Shown piece after piece: positions 8,990 through 18,054 of a stretch of DNA of 55,207 bases (position 1 is its first letter; each line of letters begins with the position of its first letter). The translations under genes and the position numbers were made by a program. Origin of the DNA: Paracoccus spongiarum (GTDB taxonomy: Bacteria; Pseudomonadota; Alphaproteobacteria; Rhodobacterales; Rhodobacteraceae); contig NZ_JAVAMQ010000020.1 in NCBI RefSeq assembly GCF_030732095.1, positions 1-55,207 on the forward strand, given 5' to 3'. Below the pieces are notes generated by a model. The model saw nothing but the letters and a program-made list of their open reading frames with translations. It did not search any database and was not told where the DNA came from.

Positions 8990-10494
8990 GCAAATTCCCC
9001 CTGCACATACCAATTCTGCGCCCGCGCGGTTGCAGGCAAAGCCAGCCCGGCGGTTGTCTGGGGCGTCACAAACAGCCAGAGCCGCGGCCCCTCCCTTGTT
9101 TCGATCCGCCAGTAGTCGCGAAGGCCCGAGCGCCAGGCCGGATCGTCGAACCACCACTCCGGGGTGATGCGTTCCGGCCCGGCCGCGCGCAATGTGGTGA
9201 AGCGCATGCGCCGCCAGCGGAAACTGGCAGGTGGTGTCCCGGATGCCGCTGTCACCGGCTCTGGTGGGAAGAGTGTGATGGGCCGCTTCGCTCCGCTGTA
9301 GTGCACCAAAGGCTCAGGTTCCGAATATGCGGCAGGTGCCAGCAGAAAGCTGCGTTCAGGGATCAGGCTGGTTGCCGGAAGAAGACGCAGCACGCGGTCA
9401 AATCCAATGCGATTGCCGACCGAAGACAGCAGGTCGGCCAGGACATCCTCGTGTCCGACCGTTGGTCCATCGCCGATCTGCTCTGGGGGGAGTGGCTCTG
9501 TCAGAGGCGCGCTGAGCCGCATCGCCTCGATCCCGAACCCGGACTCGACCCCTTCGACACCCTTTGCGAACAGCGCCGCGATCCGCACCGGATCGCGCAT
9601 GGGCCGGGCAAGACCAATCTCGATCTGTGCAGCTACGTGATCCACGCGATGCAGTTCCAGCCTTAGCCGTCGCGCGCCCCGATGGGTGGCGAAAAGTTTG
9701 TCGCACAAGCGATCCAACAGGCGTTCCAGCCCAGCCATCACGTCAGCCTGCAGCCCGATGGGTTCGGGCAGGGTCATGCGCACACCGAAATGTGGCGCGT
9801 CAGGTTCCGCAGCCACCGGCTCGGATTGCGCGCCCAGCGCCTGATCGAGGCGCAGGATCAGCCCCGGTCCGAAGCGACGCGCCAGAGGCGCACGGGGCAG
9901 CGCGATCAGATCGGCGATACGGACAAGGCCGACCCGGCTCAACGCCTCGGTTGTGTCATGGTCGACACGCAGCGCGGATATCGGCAGAGGCCCGATCCCC
10001 TCGGCCAACCGTCCATCGGGAATGATTCCGCCGCCGTGTCGCGCCAGCGCGTGTGCCGCGCCACGGGTTCCGGCGATGGCGCTGGTGACATGCAGCCCAG
10101 CCCGCTCCAGCCGCGCCTTCAGGTCGTCCCGCAGGGCGTTCTCGCCACCAAAGAGATGCGGCACGCCCGAAATGTCGGCCATGAGCCCATCTGAACCATC
10201 ACTCGCGACCATCGGCGCATAGCGTCCTGCCCATCGGCGCAGGGCGGACAATGTCGCTGCCTCGCGGGCCAGATCGGCGGGTCTGGTCGTCAGGTCGGGG
10301 CAGATGGCCCGCGCATCGGCCAGTGGCATTCCCTGTGAAAGGCCTTGCGTCGTCGCCAGAGGATTGAAGCAGTGCAGATGATCGGCATTGCCCGACCGGA
10401 GGGTCAGGGCAAAAGGCCCCTCAGCGGGGCGTCTCCGCAGGCTCGTGTCGCTGGCGAGCCTCGGAAACCAGATCGACAGCAGACGACGCGCCAT
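8986..10494 (-). CDS. imuB: ImuB, inactive Y-family polymerase-like mutasome hub
   Basis: A 502-residue protein related to Y-family polymerases that links DnaE2 to the sliding clamp. The N-terminal motif reads LLSIWFPRLASD, lacking the acidic metal-binding residues of active DinB/UmuC, and the second site reads DGLMADISG instead of the usual acidic pair; this is typical of ImuB. The C-terminal 120 residues (from about PITLFPPEPV) resemble the DUF6504 tail. It overlaps imuA by 74 nt and dnaE2 by 4 nt, indicating translational coupling. Confidence 0.95.
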   Translation of the reverse strand: MARRLLSIWFPRLASDTSLRRRPAEGPFALTLRSGNADHLHCFNPLATTQGLSQGMPLADARAICPDLTTRPADLAREAATLSALRRWAGRYAPMVASDGSDGLMADISGVPHLFGGENALRDDLKARLERAGLHVTSAIAGTRGAAHALARHGGGIIPDGRLAEGIGPLPISALRVDHDTTEALSRVGLVRIADLIALPRAPLARRFGPGLILRLDQALGAQSEPVAAEPDAPHFGVRMTLPEPIGLQADVMAGLERLLDRLCDKLFATHRGARRLRLELHRVDHVAAQIEIGLARPMRDPVRIAALFAKGVEGVESGFGIEAMRLSAPLTEPLPPEQIGDGPTVGHEDVLADLLSSVGNRIGFDRVLRLLPATSLIPERSFLLAPAAYSEPEPLVHYSGAKRPITLFPPEPVTAASGTPPASFRWRRMRFTTLRAAGPERITPEWWFDDPAWRSGLRDYWRIETREGPRLWLFVTPQTTAGLALPATARAQNWYVQGEFA

Positions 10495-11008
10495 TCCAGT
10501 TCAAGGTCCAGAATCCTGATGTTCCCATTTTGTTCTTACTAAGGGTCCAGTGGTGCAGAGTCGAGTCCGGGGATGAGCTGGCCTGTGGCGCGCAGTGCCA
10601 CCGGGTTTCGGTGGCATTGCTGCCTGCGCCTTCACGGATCAGAAGAAGTCCGGTGGTGCGCCCGGCCTCGGCTGCCAGCTGGAACCGCCGCCCTGCGGTC
10701 AGCGACAGGGGCTTTTCCGGTTCGGCGATCACGAGGCCGACCGGAACCGCGCGCAGAGCCTCTTCCACGCACCACAGCAGATCCGTTTCACCCGAAGGGC
10801 GAAGCAGGTGAAGCCGCTCGCCCACACCCTTCGGCAGACCGCGCAGCATCGGAAGTTCGGGACTATGCGCGGGCGTGATCCAGACCAGTGGTCCCGGATG
10901 TCGCAACGCCTGAAACAGCGCGAAAGACCTTCGCCCCCGCCCTTCGGCCTCATGCACACGGTGCGGGCGCAGTTCGAATGGATCGGAAGGGGGCGGTTCA
11001 GGCCGCAT
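10421..11008 (-). CDS. imuA: ImuA, RecA-like mutasome accessory protein
   Basis: A 195-residue protein of the ImuA/SulA-like group. The core pattern FALFQALRHPGPLVWITPAH ... LLWCVEEALRA ... VGLVIAEPEKPLSLTAGRRFQLAAEAGRTTGLLLIRE matches the RecA-like fold of ImuA, but there is no Walker A loop. The last 45 residues vary freely and are translated over the beginning of imuB in another frame. Placed between the SRAP gene and imuB. Confidence 0.9.
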   Translation of the reverse strand: MRPEPPPSDPFELRPHRVHEAEGRGRRSFALFQALRHPGPLVWITPAHSPELPMLRGLPKGVGERLHLLRPSGETDLLWCVEEALRAVPVGLVIAEPEKPLSLTAGRRFQLAAEAGRTTGLLLIREGAGSNATETRWHCAPQASSSPDSTLHHWTLSKNKMGTSGFWTLNWNGASSAVDLVSEARQRHEPAETPR

Positions 11009-11678
11009 CTTCCCTCACTCCTTCGGCGACGATCTGAAGCATTCCGTCCGGCAGCGGGCGCTGAAGCTGCAATGCTTCAGGCGTAGGGGCAGTCAGCCAA
11101 CGCCGCCACTCTTCGGGTTTGGTCAGGATGACCGGCATCGCCTTGGGATGAACCGGCGCCACCTCAGCATTGGGCGGGCAGGTGAGAAATCCGAACAGCT
11201 CGGCTGTAACCTCGCCTTCCTTCAGCTTCCTGACCGAGGTCCATTCGGTGCGGATGCCGGCAAAGAAGGCAAGGGGGCGATCCGCATCGAGTGCGAACCA
11301 GACAGGGTGATTGCGTGGGGCGTACCCACGGTTGTCGATTTCGGAAAAGCTGGTGAAGGGCACGAGGCAGCGGTGTTCGATCCCCAGCCAGCGCCTCCAG
11401 TGAGGCGACCTGGTATTGCGGATGTTGGTCACGCCGGGGTCGGTGCGCTTGCCCTTCAGAAACACCTGCGGCGTTGGCATACCCCACCGCGCCATCGCCA
11501 ATTGCCAGCCACCTATAGGTCCATGCCGTATGATCGGTGCGGAGTAGTCCGGAAAGATCCCGGCCATCGATGGCAGGTTGCCCGTCAGATCGACCAGTTC
11601 CTCATCGCCCTCACGGATGTCATCGAAGACATGGCGCATCGCGTCCTGGCTCTTGGTTTGGGAGTATAAATTACACAT
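10998..11678 (-). CDS. SRAP (YedK/HMCES-like) abasic-site protein
   Basis: A 226-residue SOS-response-associated peptidase family protein, which covalently shields abasic sites in single-stranded DNA. Cys2 (MCNLYS) is the expected crosslinking residue; CLVPFTSFSEI supplies the conserved Glu and VHPKAMPVIL the His region. It is the first gene of an operon with imuA, imuB and dnaE2 (overlap of 11 nt with imuA), so lesion protection and error-prone bypass are made together. A perfect LexA-type box lies 33 nt upstream. Confidence 0.93.
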   Translation of the reverse strand: MCNLYSQTKSQDAMRHVFDDIREGDEELVDLTGNLPSMAGIFPDYSAPIIRHGPIGGWQLAMARWGMPTPQVFLKGKRTDPGVTNIRNTRSPHWRRWLGIEHRCLVPFTSFSEIDNRGYAPRNHPVWFALDADRPLAFFAGIRTEWTSVRKLKEGEVTAELFGFLTCPPNAEVAPVHPKAMPVILTKPEEWRRWLTAPTPEALQLQRPLPDGMLQIVAEGVREDAA

Positions 11679-11710
11679 TGGCGAGTCCTGGAATCACTGA
11701 GGGCAGGCTG

Positions 11711-11725
11711 GAACATTGCCAGAAC
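11711..11725. promoter_or_regulatory. LexA/SOS box of the mutasome operon
   Basis: GAACATTGCCAGAAC, i.e. GTTC-N7-GTTC on the transcribed strand, the exact alphaproteobacterial LexA recognition sequence. It lies 33 nt upstream of the SRAP start codon. LexA repression and release after DNA damage is well established for imuA-imuB-dnaE2 in this class. Confidence 0.92.
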
Positions 11726-12252
11726 TTTTGCGTTGGCGAAAGCGCGGCACAACATGGCCGGATTCAGCATCTGGGCTGAGGATGTCATTGCTGGCCCGAG
11801 ATGCAGGTGCAAAATTGTGCCCATTTTCGTGCGCGACAGGCTTGGCCCTCCTATGCGAACATCCCCGTGCAGCGAATCCCTGCCGCTTTTTGACATCGTT
11901 AACTATCGTACGTCAGATATTTCTGGCTTTTCGTCATGCTGCTGGCACAGATGAACAGCGGACCTTCGCGCAAAGCGCGGCGAATGCAGGGTCAGAGCCC
12001 ATTCTCCCGTACTGCGCAGGCACAGCATTTTGCAGGTGCAGAGAAAGAGCGTCGGCAAGACCGGCCCGAAGCGGTCGGTCAGCTGCCCGGAATGCTGCAT
12101 GGCCGCATTCACCAAAGCTGCCCTTCGACGGATGCCGCAAAAAAACGACAAGTGGGGTAGCTACCAGCCTTTCAGTTCCAGTTCGAGGATTGATTGCGGC
12201 TATCAAGTTGTCGTGCCATGGTTATCGGAGAGTTATTCGCACAGGTGAATTC
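11726..12252. other. Gene-free stretch between SOS box and GHKL gene
   Basis: Over 500 bases with open frames but no recognisable protein and no good ribosome-binding sites. It must hold the promoter of the rightward gene starting at 12253; AT-richer sequence around 11890-11930 is a candidate. The long frame from 11716 runs into the GHKL gene but its first 179 codons look non-coding. Confidence 0.5.
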
Positions 12253-13263
12253 TTGAAGGGTCTATACGTTCCTAAATTCGGCGATCTTGATGGCATGCAC
12301 GACTTTGCCAATGAGCTAAGGTCTTCGTCCGATCTTGCCTTGGACTTCTCAAGGGTAGGCTTTGCTACTCCCACAGGGATGCTGGTTCTAGCCACACTAA
12401 TCGAGGACGCCGTGAGAACTGGCCGCGTGCCCATCCAAAGCGGGATCACTCCGCGTGACTACCCTTCCAACATGGGCTTCTATGCTGCATGTGGCATCGA
12501 TGTACCCAGGGACAAAGCGCCTGGTAGCGCCACCTACTATCCAATAACCCGCCATGATGTTGCTCAGCTTCGGTCCCGCGCTGCGGAACAAGGAATCCCG
12601 ATCGGCGCGCACGTTAACCTGACGGTCGGGCGGCTTGCTTACCTAATCACTCAGCAAACCAGCGGCGACCTCTTCTATACGGTCAAGTACTGTCTCCGTG
12701 AAATCCTGCGCAATGTGGCCGAGCATAGCCAAAGCGATCATCTATTGGTGATGGGGCAGTACTGGCCGCAGCTAAATCAGGTCGAGCTGGCCGTCCTGGA
12801 TCAAGGCATAGGTTTACGTGCCGCATTGTCGGAAAATCCGAAATTCTCGGGTTTGGCATCAGATCGATACGCAATCAGGCTTGCCCTCCTGCCGAGCACT
12901 TCAGGCAAGAAAGTCTACGACGCATCAGAAAAGGTGGATGAACCTGAGGCCGAAGGCAAGTGGGGCAACTCAGGGTTTGGGCTCTATGTAACCAGCCAGA
13001 TGGCGCGGAGAACTGGCTCATTCATGATTGCTTCTGGCGACGCGAGGCTCGAGATAACTGGTAACCAAAAACGCTCCGGAGCATTCTTTCTTCCGGGGAC
13101 GCTAGTTTCCGTGAAGATGGATCTCGCGCGACTCGGGCGTTTAGAGCCTGCTCTCAAACAGATAACAGATCGGGGCGAAACTATTGCCAAGCGCTTCTTG
13201 ACCGCGGGCGCTGACGTGCTGGCGTCCGCGGCCTCGCGACTGATCATGGAAGATGAGGACTAG
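12253..13263 (+). CDS. STAS-like plus GHKL (HATPase) fold protein
   Basis: About 336 residues. Residues 1-60 (LYVPKFGDLDGMHDFANEL, LALDFSRVGFATPTGMLVL) look like a STAS-type domain. Residues 140-285 carry the GHKL ATP-binding boxes: N-box E150-ILRNVAEHS, G1 LDQGIGL and G2 GNSGFGLYVTSQMA. There is no His-kinase phosphorylation domain and no membrane segment. Start TTG 12253 is chosen because AGGTGA lies just upstream and the domain begins there; no in-frame ATG fits. The gene is lower in GC than its neighbours and converges on a helicase gene with 10 bp between stops. Comparable GHKL proteins occur as stand-alone sensors or in defence loci (MORC/Z1-type); this role is only inferred. Confidence 0.75.
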   Translation: MKGLYVPKFGDLDGMHDFANELRSSSDLALDFSRVGFATPTGMLVLATLIEDAVRTGRVPIQSGITPRDYPSNMGFYAACGIDVPRDKAPGSATYYPITRHDVAQLRSRAAEQGIPIGAHVNLTVGRLAYLITQQTSGDLFYTVKYCLREILRNVAEHSQSDHLLVMGQYWPQLNQVELAVLDQGIGLRAALSENPKFSGLASDRYAIRLALLPSTSGKKVYDASEKVDEPEAEGKWGNSGFGLYVTSQMARRTGSFMIASGDARLEITGNQKRSGAFFLPGTLVSVKMDLARLGRLEPALKQITDRGETIAKRFLTAGADVLASAASRLIMEDED

Positions 13264-13273
13264 CTGGGCTGCT

Positions 13274-15856
13274 TCAATCATCCGTTTCAATATCACGGAA
13301 CTCCTTGGTTTCTGAGTTCCAAAGCTCCCAGGCCCAGTCTTGCCCAGTTCGCTCGATCTGTTCATGAGGAACATACTGACTTCCGCCCTCTGGCGCAGGG
13401 TACTTATAGTAGAGCGCCGGGGCTGCGCCGGGCAGTTCGACAAGCGCCGGTTCGAGTATCTCACGTTCGAACAATACCCCATTCCTGTAGATTCCAACGA
13501 TGCTTCCTCGCTTGTAGACCAGCCGCCAGCCATCTGGAACTTCGATATGGCTGACGTTCAGAGTTCCGGCTGGGGTGAGGGATTCTGCCCAGGCGCAAAG
13601 GCGCTCTGCCACAACATTGCTGACCATCGCTTCATCACCAGCAAGTGACGCGCCGCGTCCCAATCGAGCCAAATACTTTGTGAAAGCATCGTATAGAGGT
13701 TCTGTAAGCCTTAGGCTTCCATAGACGGCATCATAGATCACGATGGCATCTGTTAGCCGAGCTGGCCCAGAAGCAGTCAACAACCCTATGTTCGTGGAAG
13801 CCGAGTCAACGTCAAAAGGCGCGATGCCAAATTCGCTCGACAATAGATCGCGCAGACCTTCGGCAATGTGTTCTCGCACCAGTCTTTGAGCTTCGCTTGA
13901 TCCCCTAAACCAATCCTCCTCAATCCGGAGGACAACGCCCGTAGTCCTGAAGTCGCGTTGCTTTCGCGACATGGCGGGGTTCTCAGCCCTGAGGTCGCGA
14001 TACATTTTTGTGGTCCGGCCAATCCGGTATCCTTCAACGCTTTCATTCACTTGAACGTAGACCTCTGCGAGCAGTCCTGTCTCGTTCGACATCACTCTTC
14101 CGTCGATGACCCCATCTGCCTGAAGGCTGAAGTTCACTTGCTTTCGGAGGATCGGCTTCGTGGGCGCTGAAGACTTCGACGCCCCGACCCTAATGGCTCG
14201 CTCCCCTCGGCTCGTTCGCCACTCGTACACGGAATAGGCGCGACCTGCGTGCAGGTAGGTCGCGCCCGGGTAAGCCTCGCGTATCGCTTGGTTGACTGCA
14301 ATGCTTCCTATCCTTGACGGGTCATTTCGGGCACCCTCTTGGATGTCGAAGCTGCTCTCACCTACTTGCCGAAGTGGGTAGTTGAAGTGTGGAGCATCAG
14401 CCCCAAGCTGAGCAATGAAGTCAAACTCCCGAGACCGAGCTGCACCGGGCCGTGCAGACGTGAGAATTTCACCAAAGCCTGTTGGCCAAGTTACGCCAGC
14501 AGGCAACGATGCCATATCCGCGCCAAGCACTTCCATCTCTTCAAGAAGGCAGCGAGCCTGTGCAAACTGAATGAACCGATTGCCTAAGTAAAGATTGGAA
14601 GGTTCGACCGGCATAAGAAAGTAGTCATTGAACGTTAAGCCCAGGCGCCCAAATGCGGCAGGAGGAGCGATGACAAAGAACGTGCCCGGTTTCGCGCGGC
14701 CAATTCGCCCGAGGCGCTGATGGAATGCTTTTCGCGACTGAGGAATCCCGAGCGTGACGCCTATTTCCATGTCCGCAATGTCGATTCCTAGCTCAAGTGC
14801 AGATGTGGCAACAACGCCATGGAGACTGCCATCCCTTAGAGCCGTCTCTATTCGCTCTCTGTCCTCTGCTTCATACCCACTTCGATAGGGCAGTACGCTG
14901 CTGTTATCGATGGAGCGCACAACACGCTCTACGCCTTGACGCGAGTCGATGAAAACAATGAAGCGACGCCGCTTCGGCAGATCCATTATGCCTCGCACAA
15001 TGTCTGCAACGGCTGCTTCACCAGCAGCGCCGTAGTCGGCACCGCTTAAGTGCAGTATTCGACGTTGAAAATGCGGTGCCCCGTTTTGTTCTTCATCCAC
15101 TACTGCAAAGTCAAGGCCGGTCAACAGGCGCAAATGCTCCGAAGGAGCTGACACCGTCGCCGTGGTGGCGATGCACTGAAACGGCTTCCTTTTAAGATCG
15201 CCTCTAGTTGCTTTTCTTTTCGCCGCGATCAAGCGGCGCAGAAGAAATGCGACATTGCTTCCAAAGGCAGATTCGTAGATGTGAGCTTCATCCAAAACGA
15301 TCAGAGAGAGACCTTCGAGAAAACGCCTTACAGGGCCGCTGCCAACATTGCGCATCAGCCACGCGTGACAGACATCTGGTGTCATAAGAAGAATTCTTGC
15401 ATTCGACAGTGTTGCGTCGCGCTCATATGTCGGCACATTACCGTCGATTCGGCCGACGATGCTTTCATCGATACCTATCGACTTGACGAGACGCTTCCAG
15501 CGCCCGAACTGGTCCGAAGCTAAGGCTTTCAAAGGATAGATCACTAGAATTCGTGACGACGTGTCGGAGGAGAGACGTCTTATGGCGTCAATCTGAAACA
15601 CAAGCGACTTACCCGACGCTGTGCCAGTCGAAACAACCACGTTTCTGCGATTGGTAAGATGTTCGATGGCCTTTGCTTGGTGCTCCCATACAGTGAGGTC
15701 TTCACTCCCAAGCAGCCGCTTAAGGCGGTCTGGCATGGTGCCGACTAATATCTCCTCGGGTAACTTGCGTCTCTGCTCCAGACGGCTATCTGTTTGAATT
15801 TCTGAGATAACTTCTAGATTCAGCGCCTCAATCAACTCTTCGACGTAGGTATTCAC
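13274..15856 (-). CDS. Large DEAH-box superfamily 2 helicase (Lhr/YprA-like)
   Basis: 860 residues. Motifs in order: HQAKAIEHL (Q-like), Walker A TGTASGKS at 77-84, YPLKAL, MTPD, DEAH at 189-192, TTAT, IVFIDSRQGVERV, TSALELGIDI and QRLGRIGR at about 380-387. The remaining 450 residues are an uncharacterised C-terminal region without the Cys cluster of DUF1998. The core resembles the Lhr/YprA(MrfA)/Hrq1 group, which translocates on DNA 3'-5' and acts in lesion repair; related helicases (DrmA) also act in phage defence. Lower GC than flanking prophage genes. It converges on the GHKL gene; upstream lies the IS256 copy. Confidence 0.85.
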   Translation of the reverse strand: MNTYVEELIEALNLEVISEIQTDSRLEQRRKLPEEILVGTMPDRLKRLLGSEDLTVWEHQAKAIEHLTNRRNVVVSTGTASGKSLVFQIDAIRRLSSDTSSRILVIYPLKALASDQFGRWKRLVKSIGIDESIVGRIDGNVPTYERDATLSNARILLMTPDVCHAWLMRNVGSGPVRRFLEGLSLIVLDEAHIYESAFGSNVAFLLRRLIAAKRKATRGDLKRKPFQCIATTATVSAPSEHLRLLTGLDFAVVDEEQNGAPHFQRRILHLSGADYGAAGEAAVADIVRGIMDLPKRRRFIVFIDSRQGVERVVRSIDNSSVLPYRSGYEAEDRERIETALRDGSLHGVVATSALELGIDIADMEIGVTLGIPQSRKAFHQRLGRIGRAKPGTFFVIAPPAAFGRLGLTFNDYFLMPVEPSNLYLGNRFIQFAQARCLLEEMEVLGADMASLPAGVTWPTGFGEILTSARPGAARSREFDFIAQLGADAPHFNYPLRQVGESSFDIQEGARNDPSRIGSIAVNQAIREAYPGATYLHAGRAYSVYEWRTSRGERAIRVGASKSSAPTKPILRKQVNFSLQADGVIDGRVMSNETGLLAEVYVQVNESVEGYRIGRTTKMYRDLRAENPAMSRKQRDFRTTGVVLRIEEDWFRGSSEAQRLVREHIAEGLRDLLSSEFGIAPFDVDSASTNIGLLTASGPARLTDAIVIYDAVYGSLRLTEPLYDAFTKYLARLGRGASLAGDEAMVSNVVAERLCAWAESLTPAGTLNVSHIEVPDGWRLVYKRGSIVGIYRNGVLFEREILEPALVELPGAAPALYYKYPAPEGGSQYVPHEQIERTGQDWAWELWNSETKEFRDIETDD

Positions 15857-16143
15857 GATGGATATCCCTTTGGGCCTAGCCTTTGCAGGTTAGCGAACCA
15901 AGGCATAGACTTACAATCGGCAACTGCACTTGCGCTTCTGGCGTTTCGCCCGATCCAGAAGGTGTCAGACTCCCAAGCTCGAGCGTACCCGGAGAAGAAA
16001 TTTTCCAGCCAGTGCGGTCTGCATGGTGGCGGTCCGCAGTCTGCGCATCGGGTCCACCCTTGTTAGATGGCTAACGATCACTATCGCGACTTTCTGCGGA
16101 TGCGATGCTGCAGTATCACAGTCCACTTTCCGCCCTCCTACCG
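15857..16143. other. Helicase upstream region, left of the IS
   Basis: 287 bases containing the presumed helicase promoter. CTTCTGG/CCAGAAG form a 7-bp hairpin near 15935-15960. No gene seen. Before the IS inserted, this stretch was continuous with 17545 onward. Confidence 0.4.
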
Positions 16144-17536
16144 GGTCGTGTCGCGGAAGTGGTAGAAATTGGATGGTGGCGTAATCTCCGGGTGAACCAA
16201 CACCCACCCAACCGGCGGTGGCAACCGCCAGGGAGATCACGCCATGAAGCAGAATACCGACAGCTCATCCTTTTCGCTACTGCCCGACGCAGGGGCGTAT
16301 GATCCGATCGAGGATCGCCTGCGGGCAAATGTCCGTGCCACCATTGAGGCCATGTTCGAAGAGGAGCTGGCCGACTTTCTTGGTCGGCTTCGTTACGGCC
16401 GCGGCAAAGAGCGGGCCAGGGGCTACCGACACGGGCACCGTGATCGGCAGCTGACCGGCACATTCGGCACCGAGACGGTGCGGGTTCCTCGTGCCCGGAT
16501 CGAGGACGAGGCCGGCAAGATCACCGAATGGCGCTCGAAGGCACTGCCCCGCTACAGGCGGCTGACAAAGAAGGCCGAGGCCCTGATTGCAGCAGTCTAT
16601 CTGGCCGGCACGAATACCCGGCGCGTCAAGCGGGCGCTGTTCGGGCTGTTCGAAGGGGCGGTGAGCAAGGACGTGGTCAGCCGCGCCTGGCGCAAGGTGA
16701 AGGTCGATTGGGACGCGTGGTCCACCCGCGACCTGGCTGAGGAGGATATCGTTCGGCTCATCCTCGATGGCACCGTCATCAAGACCCGGCTGGACCGCAA
16801 GGCCACCAACATCTCGGTGCTGGCGGCGATCGGCGTGCGGCGCGACGGGCAGAAGGTGCTCCTTTCTATCAGGAACATGGGCGGCGAAAGCACGGCTGCC
16901 TGGGGCAGCTTCCTCGCCGACCTGGACGCGCGGGGCCTCAGGCGGCCCGAGTTCGTAATTGTTGACGGCGCCCCCGGTCTTGAGGCCGCGCTTGTGGCGC
17001 TCTGGGGCGAGGATTTGGCTATTCAGCGCTGCACGGTTCACAAGCACCGCAACCTGCTCGGCCACGCCCCCAAGCGCCTGCATGACGAGCTGAGCGAAGA
17101 CTACCGCGACATGATCTACGCCGACAGCGCCGCCGGGATCGATACGCGCCGCAAGGCCTTCCTCCGCAAATGGAAGCTCAAGTGCCGGGCCGTGGCCGAC
17201 AGCGTGGAGGAAGCAGGTGACCGGCTCTTCAGCTTCACGCGCCTCGATCCCTCGCAATGGAAATCGGCACGGACCACCAATGCCATCGAGCGTCTGAACG
17301 AGGAGTTCCGCCGCCGCATCAAGACCCAGACCGTGGTGCCCTGCGCCGAAACCGTGCCGATGCTGCTCTGGGCGCTCTTGGCGTCAGGGCAGATCCAGAT
17401 GCGCAAGGTCGATGGCTGGGAAACCCTTTCTCAGCCTCTCGTGCCGATGTCCCTTGACCTCGCGGCCTGACTGGAGCCAACGTTACATGCCCGGAGCCCG
17501 CTGCTCGGCAATTTCCACCACATTCGCGACACGACC
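16144..17536 (+). mobile_element. IS256-family insertion sequence, complete
   Basis: 1393 bp with terminal inverted repeats of about 27 bp beginning GGTCGTGTCGCG at both ends (left 16144-16170, right 17510-17536 inverted) and few mismatches. The 8-bp target duplication TCCTACCG flanks it at 16136-16143 and 17537-17544. Length, repeats and duplication size fit the IS256 family, and the intact duplication indicates a simple and fairly recent insertion. Confidence 0.93.
16244..17470 (+). CDS. IS256/Mutator-type DDE transposase
   Basis: A 408-residue transposase. Catalytic acids are expected in LILDGTVIKTRL (first Asp), VIVDGAPGLEAAL (second Asp) and TTNAIERLNEEFRRRIKTQ (Glu), the signature of the Mutator/IS256 DDE group. 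N-terminal region has the usual zinc-free DNA-binding part (YRHGHRDRQLTGTFG, VRVPRAR). The frame is intact from end to end, so the copy is potentially active. It lies fully inside the inverted repeats. Confidence 0.96.
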   Translation: MKQNTDSSSFSLLPDAGAYDPIEDRLRANVRATIEAMFEEELADFLGRLRYGRGKERARGYRHGHRDRQLTGTFGTETVRVPRARIEDEAGKITEWRSKALPRYRRLTKKAEALIAAVYLAGTNTRRVKRALFGLFEGAVSKDVVSRAWRKVKVDWDAWSTRDLAEEDIVRLILDGTVIKTRLDRKATNISVLAAIGVRRDGQKVLLSIRNMGGESTAAWGSFLADLDARGLRRPEFVIVDGAPGLEAALVALWGEDLAIQRCTVHKHRNLLGHAPKRLHDELSEDYRDMIYADSAAGIDTRRKAFLRKWKLKCRAVADSVEEAGDRLFSFTRLDPSQWKSARTTNAIERLNEEFRRRIKTQTVVPCAETVPMLLWALLASGQIQMRKVDGWETLSQPLVPMSLDLAA

Positions 17537-17799
17537 TCCTACCGCATGGCTTCGCAGTTGCAGAGTAATCTGAGCAGGTGCGGCGAACGGCAGAAAAGTG
17601 TCCGCATCTGGCGAGTTCAAGCCCGCCGCAGCGAAGGTCCGGTGCCGGTTTGAGAATGCCAGAATCTCGTTGTAGGTTCAGGTGCCAGTGTTGCCCAGCG
17701 AGTTGCGGGAAGCCCGCCGCAGTGCGCCAAATACTTCGGTTGCATCTGTTGTCAATTCCCGGGTGCGACCGGGCGGATCAGAACCCGCCCGGTCGATGT
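17537..17799. other. Segment between IS and lysis genes
   Basis: Non-coding as far as I can see. It carries two copies of AAGCCCGCCGCAG (about 17615 and 17714) and ends in a strong hairpin at 17766-17795. Confidence 0.4.
17766..17795 (-). terminator. Hairpin terminator candidate of the late operon
   Basis: Perfect 11-bp stem CGACCGGGCGG/CCGCCCGGTCG with 8-nt loop, 4 nt downstream of the spanin stop codon. No U-tract follows, so it may work as a transcript-stabilising end or a weak/bidirectional terminator. Confidence 0.6.
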
Positions 17800-18054
17800 T
17801 CATTTCGCCTCGCACACCCGTGCCTGCGCCCGCATGACCGCATAATCCGCCATCATCCCGACCAGCGCGGTATCGTCGGGCAAGGCCTCCAACTCTGCCG
17901 CCGCCCGGTCCCGCATCGCCTGATCGTAAGCGACGACCGGCGGGCAAGCCGCGCTGCCTGGATCAGAACCGCCCGTCGCGCAGGCGGTCAGCGAGATCGT
18001 CGCGATCACGAGGGCGGGTGCTGGCAGCCTCCAGCATGCGGCGTTGAGTTTCAT
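17800..18054 (-). CDS. Rz1-like outer-membrane spanin lipoprotein
   Basis: 84 residues with a lipoprotein signal: hydrophobic run then LTAC with Cys25. The mature part is short and soluble with further Cys residues. It overlaps the preceding membrane protein gene by 92 nt in another frame, the classical Rz/Rz1 arrangement. O-spanins join the i-spanin to fuse inner and outer membranes at the last step of phage lysis. The identification rests on topology and context, since spanins diverge too fast for sequence identity. Confidence 0.75.
   Translation of the reverse strand: MKLNAACWRLPAPALVIATISLTACATGGSDPGSAACPPVVAYDQAMRDRAAAELEALPDDTALVGMMADYAVMRAQARVCEAK

Noticed and set aside
11716..12252. 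N-terminal extension of the GHKL protein
   Set aside because: The frame is open from 11716 but the residues look random, the upstream start overlaps the LexA box, and the STAS-like domain begins right at the TTG at 12253 behind AGGTGA.
16170..16190. Similarity of GGTGGCGTAAT inside the IS to the conserved motif at 46004
   Set aside because: Only 11 bases match, inside the insertion sequence end, with no comparable gene start; taken as chance.
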